A stretch of 64,000 nucleotides of DNA from JAJRXR01 sp041402005 (GTDB taxonomy: Bacteria > Planctomycetota > Phycisphaerae > Phycisphaerales > UBA1924): contig JAWKTB010000005.1 of the NCBI GenBank assembly GCA_041402005.1, forward strand, positions 186,001 through 250,000, given 5' to 3'. The stretch's first letter is position 1. Each line of letters starts with the position of its first letter. Shown piece by piece: positions 1 to 10,008 of the stretch. A model generated the notes under the pieces. It was not told the DNA's origin. It did not search any database and saw nothing but the letters and a program-made list of their open reading frames with translations. The position numbers and the translations under genes are program-made.

Positions 1-2956
1 CGATGACCGCGTTCAGCATGGCCTTCTCGCTTTCGCGGAGCTCGTTGATAAACGTGATCATGACCATGCCGTTCAGCACCGCGACGCCAGACAACGCGAT
101 GAACCCGATGCCGGCGCTGATGCTGAACGGCATCCCGCGGAGCCAGAGCGCGATGACGCCGCCTGTGAGCGCGAGCGGCACGCCTGTATAAACAAGGATC
201 GCGTGTCGTGCGTTGCCGAACGCGGTGAGCAGCATGATGAAGATCAGCGATAGCGCCAGGGGCACCACCATAAGCAATCGCTGACGAGCCCGGGCAAGGT
301 TCTCGAACTGCCCGCCCCACGTGATGAAGTACCCCTCGGGGAGCGTGAGCTCCGAGTCCAGCCGCTCCCGCGCTTCTGCGACGAACGAGCCCATGTCCCG
401 CCCACGCACATTCGCTTGCACGACGATCCGGCGCTTCGCGCCTTCGCGGCTGATCTGGTTGGGCCCCTCGGCCACCTTGATCGTCGCGACCGCCTCGAGC
501 GGAACGTACCGCGCGTCGTCGCCGAGACCGAACACAAGGTCATCGTCGGACTGCGATGGCTCGCCCGGCGCCTGAGGCAGCGGGATCGGCAGTTGACGCA
601 CCAGATCCACCCTGCCCCGCAGCGCTTCTGGGAGGCGAACGACGATCGGATACCGGCGATCGCCCTCATAGAGCGTCCCTGCCTCCTCGCCACCAATCGC
701 AATCGACACGACCTCCTGCACGTCTCGGACGTTGAGGCCGTACCGCGCGATCTCGGCGCGGTCGATGTCGACAGTGAGCACAGAGAGCCCCGAGACCTGC
801 TCGACCTTGACATCGGAGGCCCCCCCGATCGACTCGAGGATTGCCGCCACCTCGCCGCCCTTCTCGAGAAGCTGGGCGAGATCATCCCCGAAGACCTTGA
901 CCGCGACGTCGCTCCGCACCCCGCTGATCAGCTCGTTGAACCGCAGCTCGATCGGCTGCGAAATCTCGTAGTTTTGCCCCGGGATCGTGGCGATGAACGA
1001 CTCGATCTCCCTGGCGAGTTCCTCCTGGGTGGACGCTCGGGTCCACACTTCGCGCGGCGTCAGCATGAGGTAGGTGTCGCTCACGTTTGGTCCCATCGGG
1101 TCGGTCGCGACCTCCGCGGTCCCTGTGCGCGCGAAGATGCTCGCGATCTCATCCGGGAACTCGTCTCGCAACGCCGCCTCGAGTTCCTTCTGCATCTCGA
1201 CGCTCGTCGTGATCCCGATGCTCGGAATCCGTGCCGGCTGGACGGCCAGCGCCCCCTCGCCCAGCTTCGGCACGAACTCGCTGCCAAGACGGCTCGCGAT
1301 CACGCCCGAGACCAGCAACAGCCCCGCCGCCCCGCCGACCGTCAACCACTTGTGCCGCAACGCCCCCTCGAGCGCCGGGCGGTACGCCGCCTTCGTCCAT
1401 CGGATGAGGATGCTCTCTCGCTCGGAGAAGCGCCCACGAAGCAGCACGGCACACGCCGCCGGCACGAACGTAAACGTCATGATCAGCGCCCCCGCCAGCG
1501 CCAGCAGCACCACCCCGGCCATCGGGCGGAACATCTTCCCCTCGATCCCCGTCAGCGTCAGGATCGGGAGGTACACGATCATGATGATCAGGACGCCGAA
1601 CAGCGTGGGCTTGGCGACCTGTCGCCCGGCGTCCGCGATGATCGCGAGGCGCTCGTCGTTCGTCAACCGTCGCCCGCGCTGCTCCTGCGCCTCGGACGCC
1701 CGCCGGACGATGTTCTCCACGAACACCACGCCGCCGTCCACGATGATCCCGAAGTCCACCGCGCCAAGGCTCAGCAGGTTCGCGCTCACCTTCTCCTGGA
1801 CCATCCCGGTCACCGCGAACAGCATCGACAGCGGGATCGCGCAAGCGACGATGACCGCCGCCCGGAGGTTCCCCAGCAGGAGCAGCAGCACCACGATCAC
1901 CAGCACCGCGCCCTCAAACAGATTCTTCCGAATCGTGTGCAGCGTCGCATCGACCAGGTACGTTCGGTTGTAGAGCGTCTTCGCTTCGACGTTCTTCGGC
2001 AGCGTCTTTTGGATCTGCCCAATCCGCTCGTGAACGTCCTCCGATACCGTCCTGCTGTTCGCCCCGAGCAGCATCATCGCGGTCCCGATGATGACCTCCT
2101 GCCCATTGTGGGTCGCGGCGCCGGTCCGGAGCTCGTTACCCACCGAGACCTCCGCGACGTCTCGTATCCGCACCGGCACCCCGTCATCGCTCTTGAGGAT
2201 GATGTTCCCGATGTCCTCCGTGCCCCGGATCAGGCCCGTCGCCCGGACGAGGTACGCCTCGCCCGCGTGCTCGATGTACCCGCCCCCCGCGTTCGCGTTG
2301 TTCTCCGCGATCGCGCTCATGATGTCGCGGAACGAGAGCCCGAACGCCATGAGCTTCGCCGGGTCGGGCGTGACATGGAACTGCTCCTCGTACCCCCCGA
2401 TACTGTTCACCTCGGTCACGCCCGGCACAGTCCGCAGCTGCGGGCGGATGATCCAGTCCTGCACAGTCCGCAGCTCCTGCGCCGAGTACTCCCCCCCGTC
2501 GGGTCTGGGACCAGTCGCCTCGACCGACCACATGTAGATCTCGCCAAGACCCGTCGAGATCGGGCCCATCTGAGGCTCTGCCAGGCCCCGGGGCAGCGAT
2601 TCCCTCGCCTCGGTCAGACGCTCCCCAACGAGCTGGCGAGCCCGGAAAATATCCGTCCCATCCTCGAACACCACCGTGACCTGCGACAGCCCGTACCGCG
2701 AGATCGACCGCACGTGGTCGATGTTCGGAAGCCCGCCCATCGACCACTCGATGGGGAACGTTACCTGCTGCTCGATCTCCACCGGAGACAGCGCCGGTAC
2801 GTTCGTGTTGATCTGCACCTGAACGTTCGTGATGTCCGGCACCGCGTCGATCGGCAGACGCGTGAAGCTGTACGCCCCGACGCCGACCAGCGCGAGTGTC
2901 GCCAGCATGACCAGGGCCCTTTGGCGGATCGAGAACTCAATGATCTTGCCGAGCAT
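1..2956 (-). CDS. czcA: CzcA-family heavy-metal RND efflux pump (3' part outside window)
   Basis: Inner-membrane proton-driven pump subunit of a tripartite metal exporter. The reading frame starts MLGKIIEFSIRQRALVML and runs off the left edge after about 985 codons; family members are about 1040 residues, so only the end is missing. TM4 carries VDFGIIVDGG followed by VEN, with the proton-relay Asp at about residue 401. This DFG...D...VEN pattern is typical of divalent-cation (Zn/Co/Cd/Ni) HME-RND pumps, whereas Cu/Ag CusA has a GAMVDAA-type segment, so I prefer CzcA. It is the last gene of a minus-strand operon, 9 bp after the adaptor gene. The exact metal is inferred. Confidence 0.93.
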   Translation of the reverse strand, partial: MLGKIIEFSIRQRALVMLATLALVGVGAYSFTRLPIDAVPDITNVQVQINTNVPALSPVEIEQQVTFPIEWSMGGLPNIDHVRSISRYGLSQVTVVFEDGTDIFRARQLVGERLTEARESLPRGLAEPQMGPISTGLGEIYMWSVEATGPRPDGGEYSAQELRTVQDWIIRPQLRTVPGVTEVNSIGGYEEQFHVTPDPAKLMAFGLSFRDIMSAIAENNANAGGGYIEHAGEAYLVRATGLIRGTEDIGNIILKSDDGVPVRIRDVAEVSVGNELRTGAATHNGQEVIIGTAMMLLGANSRTVSEDVHERIGQIQKTLPKNVEAKTLYNRTYLVDATLHTIRKNLFEGAVLVIVVLLLLLGNLRAAVIVACAIPLSMLFAVTGMVQEKVSANLLSLGAVDFGIIVDGGVVFVENIVRRASEAQEQRGRRLTNDERLAIIADAGRQVAKPTLFGVLIIMIVYLPILTLTGIEGKMFRPMAGVVLLALAGALIMTFTFVPAACAVLLRGRFSERESILIRWTKAAYRPALEGALRHKWLTVGGAAGLLLVSGVIASRLGSEFVPKLGEGALAVQPARIPSIGITTSVEMQKELEAALRDEFPDEIASIFARTGTAEVATDPMGPNVSDTYLMLTPREVWTRASTQEELAREIESFIATIPGQNYEISQPIELRFNELISGVRSDVAVKVFGDDLAQLLEKGGEVAAILESIGGASDVKVEQVSGLSVLTVDIDRAEIARYGLNVRDVQEVVSIAIGGEEAGTLYEGDRRYPIVVRLPEALRGRVDLVRQLPIPLPQAPGEPSQSDDDLVFGLGDDARYVPLEAVATIKVAEGPNQISREGAKRRIVVQANVRGRDMGSFVAEARERLDSELTLPEGYFITWGGQFENLARARQRLLMVVPLALSLIFIMLLTAFGNARHAILVYTGVPLALTGGVIALWLRGMPFSISAGIGFIALSGVAVLNGMVMITFINELRESEKAMLNAVI

Positions 2957-2965
2957 GGACGTCCC

Positions 2966-4447
2966 TCAGTGCTGGTGGCCCGCGGCGCCCTTCCCGAGCT
3001 CCGCCTTCATCAGAAAGCTGTTCTTCACGACGACGGGTGTTCCGATCGGGATCTCGTCACCCACGATCTCTACCGTCAAGTCGTTTCGCCTCCCCAGCCG
3101 CACGCTCACCGGGCGGATGCCCGCGTCGTCTTGTACGAAGATGACCTCCCGCCCTTCGAAGGTCTGCACGGCCGCGATCGGGACCGACCGATCGACCACG
3201 ACTTGCACCGTCTCGACACGTGCCGTCACGAACTCACCCGGCTTCCAAACGCCGTCCTCGTTCGGCAGCACGACGCGAGTCAAGACCGTCCGAGTCGCCT
3301 CGCTGACGATGGGGCTGACGTAGTCGACGACCCCCTCCGCCGACCGGTTCCCCGCGTGGACGACCACGCGCTGGCCCTCCCGAATCTGCCCCACGTACTC
3401 CGTGTAGACCGAGATGTTCAGCCACACCTTGCCCAGGTCCGCGATCGTGTAGACGGGCGCCTCGCCCGTGACCTTCTCTCCGGGGGTGATGTGCTTGGAC
3501 ACCACGCGCCCACGCATCGACGCCCGCAACGCGTACCGCGCCACCGCCGTGTCTGGCTCCGCCGGGATCGCCGCAATCTGCGGCTCGCCCAGCCCCAGCA
3601 GGTGCAAACGGCGCTCGGCGTTCTCGACTGACGACGCCGCGACCTGCGCCGCCCGCTCGGCCTCCTGCAGCCTGAGCTGGTGCGTGAAATCGATATCCTC
3701 GAACGCCGCGTAGTATTCCGCCTGGGCGCTGTTGAACGTCTCCTCCGTTGCGAGCAGATCCACCTGAGTGGACAGGCCTTTGGTACGCAGATCCAGCTCA
3801 CGCCGGTAATTGGCCCGCGCCGCGCGCAGCTTGGCGTACGCAGAGATCAGCGTCCCCTTGTTCTCGCCCATTCGCAGGTCCGCTACGGCCGTCTGGACCG
3901 CCTCCAGCTCCGGCTCCTCGCGCAGCACTCCCAGCAGCGTCGAGGTGTTCTCGCTGATCGTTTGCTGCCTGGCCAGCACCGCATCGGCGATCACCTTCGT
4001 CTGCACTGCCTGCAGATAGGCGATCTTCGCCTCGCCCAGCTCCGGACTCTCGATCACCGCGAGCCGGTCCCCGGGTTCGACCGCTTCGCCGAGGAACCCA
4101 TCGACCTCGACCACGATCCCCGGAGCCCGCGGCGTGACGTGCAGGACCGCGTCCAGGTTCAGGCCGACCTCCCCAGGCAGCGTGACATAGGTTGAGATCA
4201 CCCCCCCTCCGAGCGGTTCGATCACGACGCCGGCGCGTTCGAGCTGGTCCGCCGACAGCCGGACCATGTCCTCCTCACGCTCGTCGTGCCCTTCGTGCTC
4301 GCCATGCCCGCCGCCCCGATGATCGTGCTCATCCTCGTGAGCCGTCTCCGGAGCACGACCATCCCAGGTCGTTCGCTCGCAGCCGATCGCGAGCAACAGG
4401 CCCGCCGATAGCAATCCAGGCAGGAGGTATCGCGTCACGGTACTCAT
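2966..4447 (-). CDS. czcB: Efflux RND periplasmic adaptor, CzcB/CusB family
   Basis: Membrane fusion protein joining the RND pump to the outer-membrane channel; 493 residues. The N-terminus is a lipoprotein signal with lipobox LLAIGC at about residues 19-23, followed by a His/Glu-rich stretch (HEDEHDH, HGEHEGHDE) that could hold metal. Then come a barrel-sandwich half (PRAPGIVVEVDGFLGEAVEPGD), a long coiled-coil hairpin (about 150-270) and the second lipoyl half (MRGRVVSKHITPGEKV). The C-terminus is again His-rich (AAGHQH). The start codon overlaps the upstream stop by ATGA, implying translational coupling. Confidence 0.9.
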   Translation of the reverse strand: MSTVTRYLLPGLLSAGLLLAIGCERTTWDGRAPETAHEDEHDHRGGGHGEHEGHDEREEDMVRLSADQLERAGVVIEPLGGGVISTYVTLPGEVGLNLDAVLHVTPRAPGIVVEVDGFLGEAVEPGDRLAVIESPELGEAKIAYLQAVQTKVIADAVLARQQTISENTSTLLGVLREEPELEAVQTAVADLRMGENKGTLISAYAKLRAARANYRRELDLRTKGLSTQVDLLATEETFNSAQAEYYAAFEDIDFTHQLRLQEAERAAQVAASSVENAERRLHLLGLGEPQIAAIPAEPDTAVARYALRASMRGRVVSKHITPGEKVTGEAPVYTIADLGKVWLNISVYTEYVGQIREGQRVVVHAGNRSAEGVVDYVSPIVSEATRTVLTRVVLPNEDGVWKPGEFVTARVETVQVVVDRSVPIAAVQTFEGREVIFVQDDAGIRPVSVRLGRRNDLTVEIVGDEIPIGTPVVVKNSFLMKAELGKGAAGHQH

Positions 4448-5844
4448 GGTCTCCGCTCTCCTTCCGGCATCCGGTCAGTGTCTAGATCGCGCCACGAGGC
4501 CTCCCACTGTGCCAGGGCGTGCAACCGCGCCGCCGACGTGTGCGCCCGCTGCAGCGCGTCCACGTAGGCGATTCGTGATTCGATCGCAACCTGCTGCGCG
4601 TCCAGAACCCGCAGGTAGTCCGCCTTGCCGCGTTCATACGCTTGACGCGTCAGCTCGAGCGTCCGCTCGGCCTTGGGCAGCAGGGTTGTCGCGTACCGCT
4701 CGCTCGCCCCACGCGCCGACTCGTACGCGCTCCACGCCTCTGAGATCTCCGACAGCAGTTCGAGGCGGACCTGGCGGAGTCGCGCCGCGCTGGCCATCCG
4801 CTCGCCCACCGCCGACCGGACCTCGCCCTGGTTCCGATCGAACAGCGGGATCTCGATACCGACACTAACGTCCAGCGTGGTTTCACCCTCAGGATCGGAA
4901 TACCGGGGCCCGATCGAAGCGACCAGGTCCGGGGTTCCTTTGGCACGAGCCAGCTCATGCGAGCGACGCGCCCGCTCGACATCGATCCTCGCACGCATCA
5001 CGCGAGCGTTGGACACGAGTGCCGCCGCCTCGATCTCCTCGCGGCTTCCCAGGGGAGCCAGCTCGCTCGCCGCCGTCGTGAGCGGGATGCCAATCGGCTC
5101 GTCGACCCCCATCGCCGACGCAAGGGCGCGGAGTGACGCCTGGTGCTCGAGCCTGGCCGACTCGACCATGATCTCCGCCTGCTCGCGCACGATCTCGGCT
5201 CGCAGGTGGTCCGGCTCCGTCGCCGCCCCGGCCTCAACCTGCACCCGGGCAGCGTCAAGCAGCCGCTGTGAGAGATCGATGAGCTGGCGCCGGGCCTCCA
5301 GCCGCTCCCGCGCCGCGACGGCCCCGAAGTACGCGCTCGTGACGCGCGACGCCACACCGAACTTCTCACCGACGACCTCCGCCCGAGCCGCGAGGCGGTC
5401 CGCTTCCGCGACGCGTCGGGCCCGCTGGAGCTTCCCGCCCAGCACGATCTCCTGCTCCACGCGGTAGCTCGTCTCTCCGCCGGCGCCGCCCTCGCCACCG
5501 ATGCTCTCAGCCTCCACCACGAATACCGGATTTGGGTACAGCCCCGCCTGGGTGACTCTGCCGTCCGCAATCTCCACCCCGAGCCCGGCTCGCTCCAGGC
5601 TCGGCGCCCGCGACATGGCGATCCGAATCGCATCCTCGACCGAGAGACCCTTGAGTCCCTCAAGCCCCGCCGCCGTCCCCACGCCTGGCGCAGGACCGAT
5701 CGCCCCCGACCCACGACTATCCGGCGAGCCCAGCCACGTCTCAATCGATCGATAGTCGTCCGAGTCCGATCGCCGGTCGAGCGGTCCGGTGCAACCATGC
5801 GCCAACAGACATCCCGCGAGCGCGGGCGCAAGCATGCGTTTCAT
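4444..5844 (-). CDS. czcC: TolC-family outer membrane efflux channel, CzcC-like
   Basis: Outer-membrane channel of the same metal exporter, 466 residues. It begins with a lipoprotein-type signal (ALAGCLLAHGC) and shows the two OEP repeats of long alpha-helices expected of the TolC fold, for example the N-terminal repeat 'SVEDAIRIAMSRAPSLE' and the C-terminal 'LELTRQAYERGKADYLRVL'. The gene order channel-adaptor-pump matches czcCBA operons. The Shine-Dalgarno-like GGGAGC precedes the ATG. First clear member of the metal-efflux operon unless the small upstream secreted protein belongs to it. Confidence 0.88.
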   Translation of the reverse strand: MKRMLAPALAGCLLAHGCTGPLDRRSDSDDYRSIETWLGSPDSRGSGAIGPAPGVGTAAGLEGLKGLSVEDAIRIAMSRAPSLERAGLGVEIADGRVTQAGLYPNPVFVVEAESIGGEGGAGGETSYRVEQEIVLGGKLQRARRVAEADRLAARAEVVGEKFGVASRVTSAYFGAVAARERLEARRQLIDLSQRLLDAARVQVEAGAATEPDHLRAEIVREQAEIMVESARLEHQASLRALASAMGVDEPIGIPLTTAASELAPLGSREEIEAAALVSNARVMRARIDVERARRSHELARAKGTPDLVASIGPRYSDPEGETTLDVSVGIEIPLFDRNQGEVRSAVGERMASAARLRQVRLELLSEISEAWSAYESARGASERYATTLLPKAERTLELTRQAYERGKADYLRVLDAQQVAIESRIAYVDALQRAHTSAARLHALAQWEASWRDLDTDRMPEGERRP

Positions 5845-5923
5845 TCGTGCTCCCTGAGCAAATCGAGATGGACAGAACCACCACCCGAGGGTGGAGCCGT
5901 ACGGCTCGAGGTTCGGCAGGGAG

Positions 5924-6361
5924 CTACAGGAGCAGGATTGCGGCGCGCAGTGCGAGCGCGAGATGGCGGGGTGGTCCCCAGTCGCGTGAATGCGGCGAGA
6001 TCGGGGGCGACCGCCACTCGCCCGCCTCTATGGAAACCTGCTCGATCGCCGCCGCGATCTGCCAGAGTTGTGACCACGAGCTTCGGGAATTCAGGATCAG
6101 ATAGCCGGGTGAGAGGGGCTCGGCCTCGCACCTGCCGGCGGGGCAAGATTTGGCATCGCGCGGAGCGATCTCTTCCGAAGCTGTCGCACGCTCCTCGTCG
6201 GCGAGTTCACCGGGGCAGCACCGTTCGATGACCCATTCGACGTGTGAACCACCGTCCGCCTGACGACACACGACCGGCTGCGTGGCGCCCGCAACCGAAG
6301 CGCCGAGGTGCGTGAGGACCAAAAGCCAGGCCAAGATGAGCTTGTGCCTTCGCAGAGTCAT
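5924..6361 (-). CDS. Small secreted Cys-containing protein of the metal-efflux cluster
   Basis: About 145 residues from the ATG preceding TLRRHKLILAWLLV, chosen because it starts a clean signal peptide (LLVLTHLGASVAGA); a longer frame to 6469 has no such feature. The mature part holds VVCRQADGG, a CC pair (ERCCPGEL) and CPAGRC, so it could bind metal. It lies 79 bp upstream of czcC on the same strand, which suggests co-transcription with the metal pump. I do not recognise a named family. Function is inferred from position and cysteines only. Confidence 0.6.
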   Translation of the reverse strand: MTLRRHKLILAWLLVLTHLGASVAGATQPVVCRQADGGSHVEWVIERCCPGELADEERATASEEIAPRDAKSCPAGRCEAEPLSPGYLILNSRSSWSQLWQIAAAIEQVSIEAGEWRSPPISPHSRDWGPPRHLALALRAAILLL

Positions 6362-6837
6362 GGCCGGATAGATTACGGCACAGCGGGATGCCGGGACAAC
6401 CCCCTCCCTCAAAGGCGGGGACGGCTCGAGGCGCGCGTTGTCCACTCTTCGCGAGTCTGTGGCCCGCACCCGGGCGGATCGGACAGGCAGGGTCCGGCCT
6501 CCAACGCCATGCAGCCACGCTCGATTGGGCGAACCGGACCACGAGGGTCCTCTTCAATGCAGTCCGATACCTCGAACGCCGGCGCGCCGGACGACTTCTC
6601 TGGAGGGATCACTACGCTCTGGATCTATCCGTCAGTCAATACGCTCACGGCAGGCCCCCCGATCGCCAATCGAGAATCCGAGCGCTTTGGGTGGATCCCT
6701 CGGCAAACTCAGCGGAAGCATTCGATGACGCCCGACAGGTGATGGCGTGGTCGAGGTCGCCGTTGCTGGTCCGCTTCGATGCGTTCTACCCACCACCACG
6801 TGCCACGCCGAGAGTGCAATTTGCAAACCTCGGAAGG
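6362..6837. other. 476-bp intergenic region between the two efflux clusters
   Basis: Lies between the end of the AcrB-type pump gene and the small secreted protein, both on the minus strand. No convincing ORF, tRNA or hairpin was seen. It probably holds the promoter of the metal-efflux operon, but no clear sigma-70 hexamers or operator could be picked out. Confidence 0.4.
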
Positions 6838-9800
6838 TCACACGTCAACGGACGTCGCCATTGCTCGTTGCTGCCTCTTCGAGAAGAGCGCGCCGAGACT
6901 CTCCGCGGCCCAGGTGATCACGACGTAGAGCACCGGGGTGAACACCAGGCCAAGAAACGTGTTGCCGATCATCCCAAAGAAGACCGCCGTCCCGATCGCC
7001 TGACGACTGGCGGCGCCGGCGCCCGTGGCATGCACGAGAGGCAGCACGCCGAGAATGAATGCGAGCGCGGTCATGAGAATCGGCCGCAAGCGCAGGCGGG
7101 CAGCCTCGACGACCGAGTTGGTGATGCTCATGCCACTCGCATGGTTCACTTTGGCGAACTCGACGATGAGAATTGCGTTCTTGGCGCCGAGGCCAACGAG
7201 CAATACCAGTCCGACCTGGGTGTAGATGTTGTTGTCCATGCCGCGCCACATGAGGCCGAGCATGGCGCCGAGCACCGCGAGGGGAATCGAGAGAATGACC
7301 GCCAGAGGGATGGTCCAGCTTTCGTAGAGGGCGGCGAGGATGAGGTATACGACTGTCAGCGCGAGGACGAATACGAGCCCTGCCGTGCCCGCGGCGTGCT
7401 GCTCCTGATACGAGAGCGCCGTCCACTCGTACCCGATCCCCCGCGGGTCTTTCTGAGCGATCATGTCCTCGACGAGGGCGAGGGCCTCGCCGGAACTCAC
7501 GCCTGGCGCCGACGAGCCCGAGACCACCGCCGCGGGGTAGAGGTTGTAACGGATCACGCGGTCCGCTCCCAGCGACTCGTCGATCTTCATGATCGAGCCG
7601 AGCGGGATCATGCTCCCCACCGCGTTGCGCACCTGCAGCAGGCTGATTTGATCCGCCCGCAGCCGGAACTGGCTGTCGGCCTGGACATCGACCTGCCACG
7701 TCCGCCCGAACTGGTTGAAGTCGTTGATATACGCCGAGCCGAGGTTCATGCTCAACGTCCCAAAGACGGCGTCGAGCGAGAGCCCGAGCTTCTTGGCCTT
7801 CTCCCGGTCGATGTCGGCGTACAACTGGGGCACGCCCGCGTGGTAGGCGCTGGCGACGTTCCTCAGCTTGGACTGGGCGTTGGCGTCGGCGGTCAGCTCC
7901 CGCACGAACTGCTGCATCCGCTCCCGCCCGACGCCCCCCCGGTCCTCGAGGCGGAGGTCGAAGCCCGAGGCGTTGCCGACGCCGTCGATCGCGGGGCGCC
8001 CGAACGCGATAAGGTACCCTTCCTGGACCTTCGCGTACTTGGCGCGGACCTCCGCGATCATGGTCTGCAGGTCGAGCCCCTTGGGCACTCGGTAGGACCA
8101 GGGCTTGAGTCCGGCGAAGACGACGCCGTAGTTGGACCCGTTGCCCGCGATCAGGGAGAAGCCCTGGAAGGCGCCTGTGTGGTCCACGCCGTCGGTCGAG
8201 AGGAGGATCTGCTCGACCTGGCGAATGACGCCGAGCGTGCGCTCCTGGCTGGCGCTGTCGGGCATCCAGATCTCGGTGATGATCAGGCCCTTGTCCTCTT
8301 CGGGGACGAACCCTGTCGGGACGCGTTTGACGGCCCAGAGGATCAGGGCGCACACCACAAGGAACGCGAGGAGGGAGAGCCCGATGACCGCCGGGCGGAC
8401 CAGGAACCGGACGAGCCGGGCGTACCCCGATGCGATCCAGTTGAACCCGCGGTCGAACGTTCGCTTGAACAGGTTGGTCTTCTTGCCGCGCTGGTGCTCG
8501 CGGAGGATGACGCCTGAGAGGGCAGGGCTCAGGGTGAGGGCGCACAGGGCGCTGAAGAAGGTGCTCGCGGCGATCGTCAGCGCGAACTGGCGGTAGAGCT
8601 GTCCGCTGATGCCGGGCAGGGCCGCGGTGGGCAGGAAGACCGCCATCAACACTAGCGAGATCCCCAGGACCGGGGCGAACACCTCCAGCATCGCCTTGGA
8701 GGTCGCCTCCTTCGGCGGCAGGTGGTGCTGGACGAGGTTCCGCTCGACGTTCTCGACCACGACGATCGCGTCGTCCACGACGATGCCGATCGCGAGAATG
8801 AGGCCAAAGAGCGTTGGCAGGTTCAGGCTGAAGCCGAAGAGCTTCATGGCGAAGAACGTGCCGACGAGCGAGACGGGGATCGCCGCGATCGGGATCGCGG
8901 TCGAGCGGACGCTGCCGAGGAAGACCAGGACGACCAGGACGACGAGGATCGTCGCCTCGAAGAGCGTCTTGTAGACCTCGTCGATGGCCGACACGACGAA
9001 GTTCGAGGTGTCGTAGACGACGCGGAACTCGAGCTTCTGGGGGAGATCGGCGGTGAGGCGTTTGAGCGTGCTCGAAAGATTCTGGGCGACCTGCACGGAG
9101 TTCCCGCCCGGCGTCTGGTACACGACCATCAGCGCCGAAGGCGTACCGTCGACGCGCCCGAGCGTGTCGTACGATCTCGCGCCCAGTTCGATGTGCGCGA
9201 CGTCGCGCAGCTTGACGAGGCGAGGGCCATCGGTCTTGACGACGATCTCGCCGAACTGCTCGGGGGTCTGCAGTCGCCCCAGCGTCGAAACGGTGTACTG
9301 AAATCCCTGGCCGGGCGGGGTGGGGGGTTGGCCGATGACGCCCGCGGCGACCTGGACGTTCTGCTCGCGCAGCGCGCTCGCGATGTCGAGCGTCGTGAGC
9401 TCACGCGCTTTGAGCTTGTCCGGGTCGAGCCAGATCCGCATCCCGTAGTCCTTGCCGGGTCGGATCAGCGTGTCGCCGACGCCCGGGATGCGTTTTATCT
9501 CATCGTTGACGCTGATCAGGAGGTAGTTGGCGAGGAAAAGGTCCGTGTACTCCGCCGAGTCCTTCGGGTCCTTCGGCGTCAGCGCGAAGACGGACACGAT
9601 GCTGGTCGAGACCTTCTTGGTCGTCACGCCCTGGCGCCGAACTTCCTCGGGGAGCTGGGAGAGCGCGATCGAGACGCGGTTCTGCACGAGAACCGAGGCG
9701 ATGTCGATGTCCGTGCCGACCTCGAAGCTGACGTTGAGCGTGTACGAGCCGTCGCTGGCCGACGAGCTCTCCATGTAGATCATGCCCTCGACGCCGTTGA

Positions 9801-10008
9801 CCTGCTGCTCGATCGGGGCGGCGACCGTGTCCGCGATGACCTCGGCACTGGCGCCCGGGTACACCGCCGTGACGCGGATCACGGGCGGGGCGATCTCCGG
9901 GTACTGCGCGACCGGCAGCGTCGGGAACGAGACAGCGCCCATCAGCACGATCAGGATCGCCAGCACGCACGCGACGACCGGGCGGCGGATGAAGAAGAGG
10001 CTAAACAC
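6838..10008 (-). CDS. AcrB/MexB-type multidrug RND efflux pump (HAE1 family)
   Basis: Inner-membrane proton antiporter for hydrophobic or amphiphilic compounds, 1056 residues, full family length. The frame starts at GTG (FSLFFIRRPVVACVLAI) and shows the repeated RND layout: TM1, periplasmic porter domain with FEVGTDIDIA and QNRVSIALSQLP, the TM4 segment GIVVDDAIVVVENVER (paired Asp of the proton relay), a second porter domain, and TM10-12 with GLGAKNAILIVEFA. The GTG overlaps the stop of the adaptor gene by 8 bp. Substrate range cannot be told from sequence. Confidence 0.95.
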   Translation of the reverse strand: MFSLFFIRRPVVACVLAILIVLMGAVSFPTLPVAQYPEIAPPVIRVTAVYPGASAEVIADTVAAPIEQQVNGVEGMIYMESSSASDGSYTLNVSFEVGTDIDIASVLVQNRVSIALSQLPEEVRRQGVTTKKVSTSIVSVFALTPKDPKDSAEYTDLFLANYLLISVNDEIKRIPGVGDTLIRPGKDYGMRIWLDPDKLKARELTTLDIASALREQNVQVAAGVIGQPPTPPGQGFQYTVSTLGRLQTPEQFGEIVVKTDGPRLVKLRDVAHIELGARSYDTLGRVDGTPSALMVVYQTPGGNSVQVAQNLSSTLKRLTADLPQKLEFRVVYDTSNFVVSAIDEVYKTLFEATILVVLVVLVFLGSVRSTAIPIAAIPVSLVGTFFAMKLFGFSLNLPTLFGLILAIGIVVDDAIVVVENVERNLVQHHLPPKEATSKAMLEVFAPVLGISLVLMAVFLPTAALPGISGQLYRQFALTIAASTFFSALCALTLSPALSGVILREHQRGKKTNLFKRTFDRGFNWIASGYARLVRFLVRPAVIGLSLLAFLVVCALILWAVKRVPTGFVPEEDKGLIITEIWMPDSASQERTLGVIRQVEQILLSTDGVDHTGAFQGFSLIAGNGSNYGVVFAGLKPWSYRVPKGLDLQTMIAEVRAKYAKVQEGYLIAFGRPAIDGVGNASGFDLRLEDRGGVGRERMQQFVRELTADANAQSKLRNVASAYHAGVPQLYADIDREKAKKLGLSLDAVFGTLSMNLGSAYINDFNQFGRTWQVDVQADSQFRLRADQISLLQVRNAVGSMIPLGSIMKIDESLGADRVIRYNLYPAAVVSGSSAPGVSSGEALALVEDMIAQKDPRGIGYEWTALSYQEQHAAGTAGLVFVLALTVVYLILAALYESWTIPLAVILSIPLAVLGAMLGLMWRGMDNNIYTQVGLVLLVGLGAKNAILIVEFAKVNHASGMSITNSVVEAARLRLRPILMTALAFILGVLPLVHATGAGAASRQAIGTAVFFGMIGNTFLGLVFTPVLYVVITWAAESLGALFSKRQQRAMATSVDV

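Noticed and set aside
416..3631. 1071-codon plus-strand frame across the metal pump and adaptor
   Set aside because: It is the antisense shadow of czcA/czcB: Arg/His/Asp-rich, no domains, no ribosome site, while the minus strand shows clear RND motifs.
6388..8517. 709-codon plus-strand frame over the AcrB-type gene
   Set aside because: Antisense artefact of a GC-rich gene; composition is Arg/Glu/His-rich and no family is recognisable.
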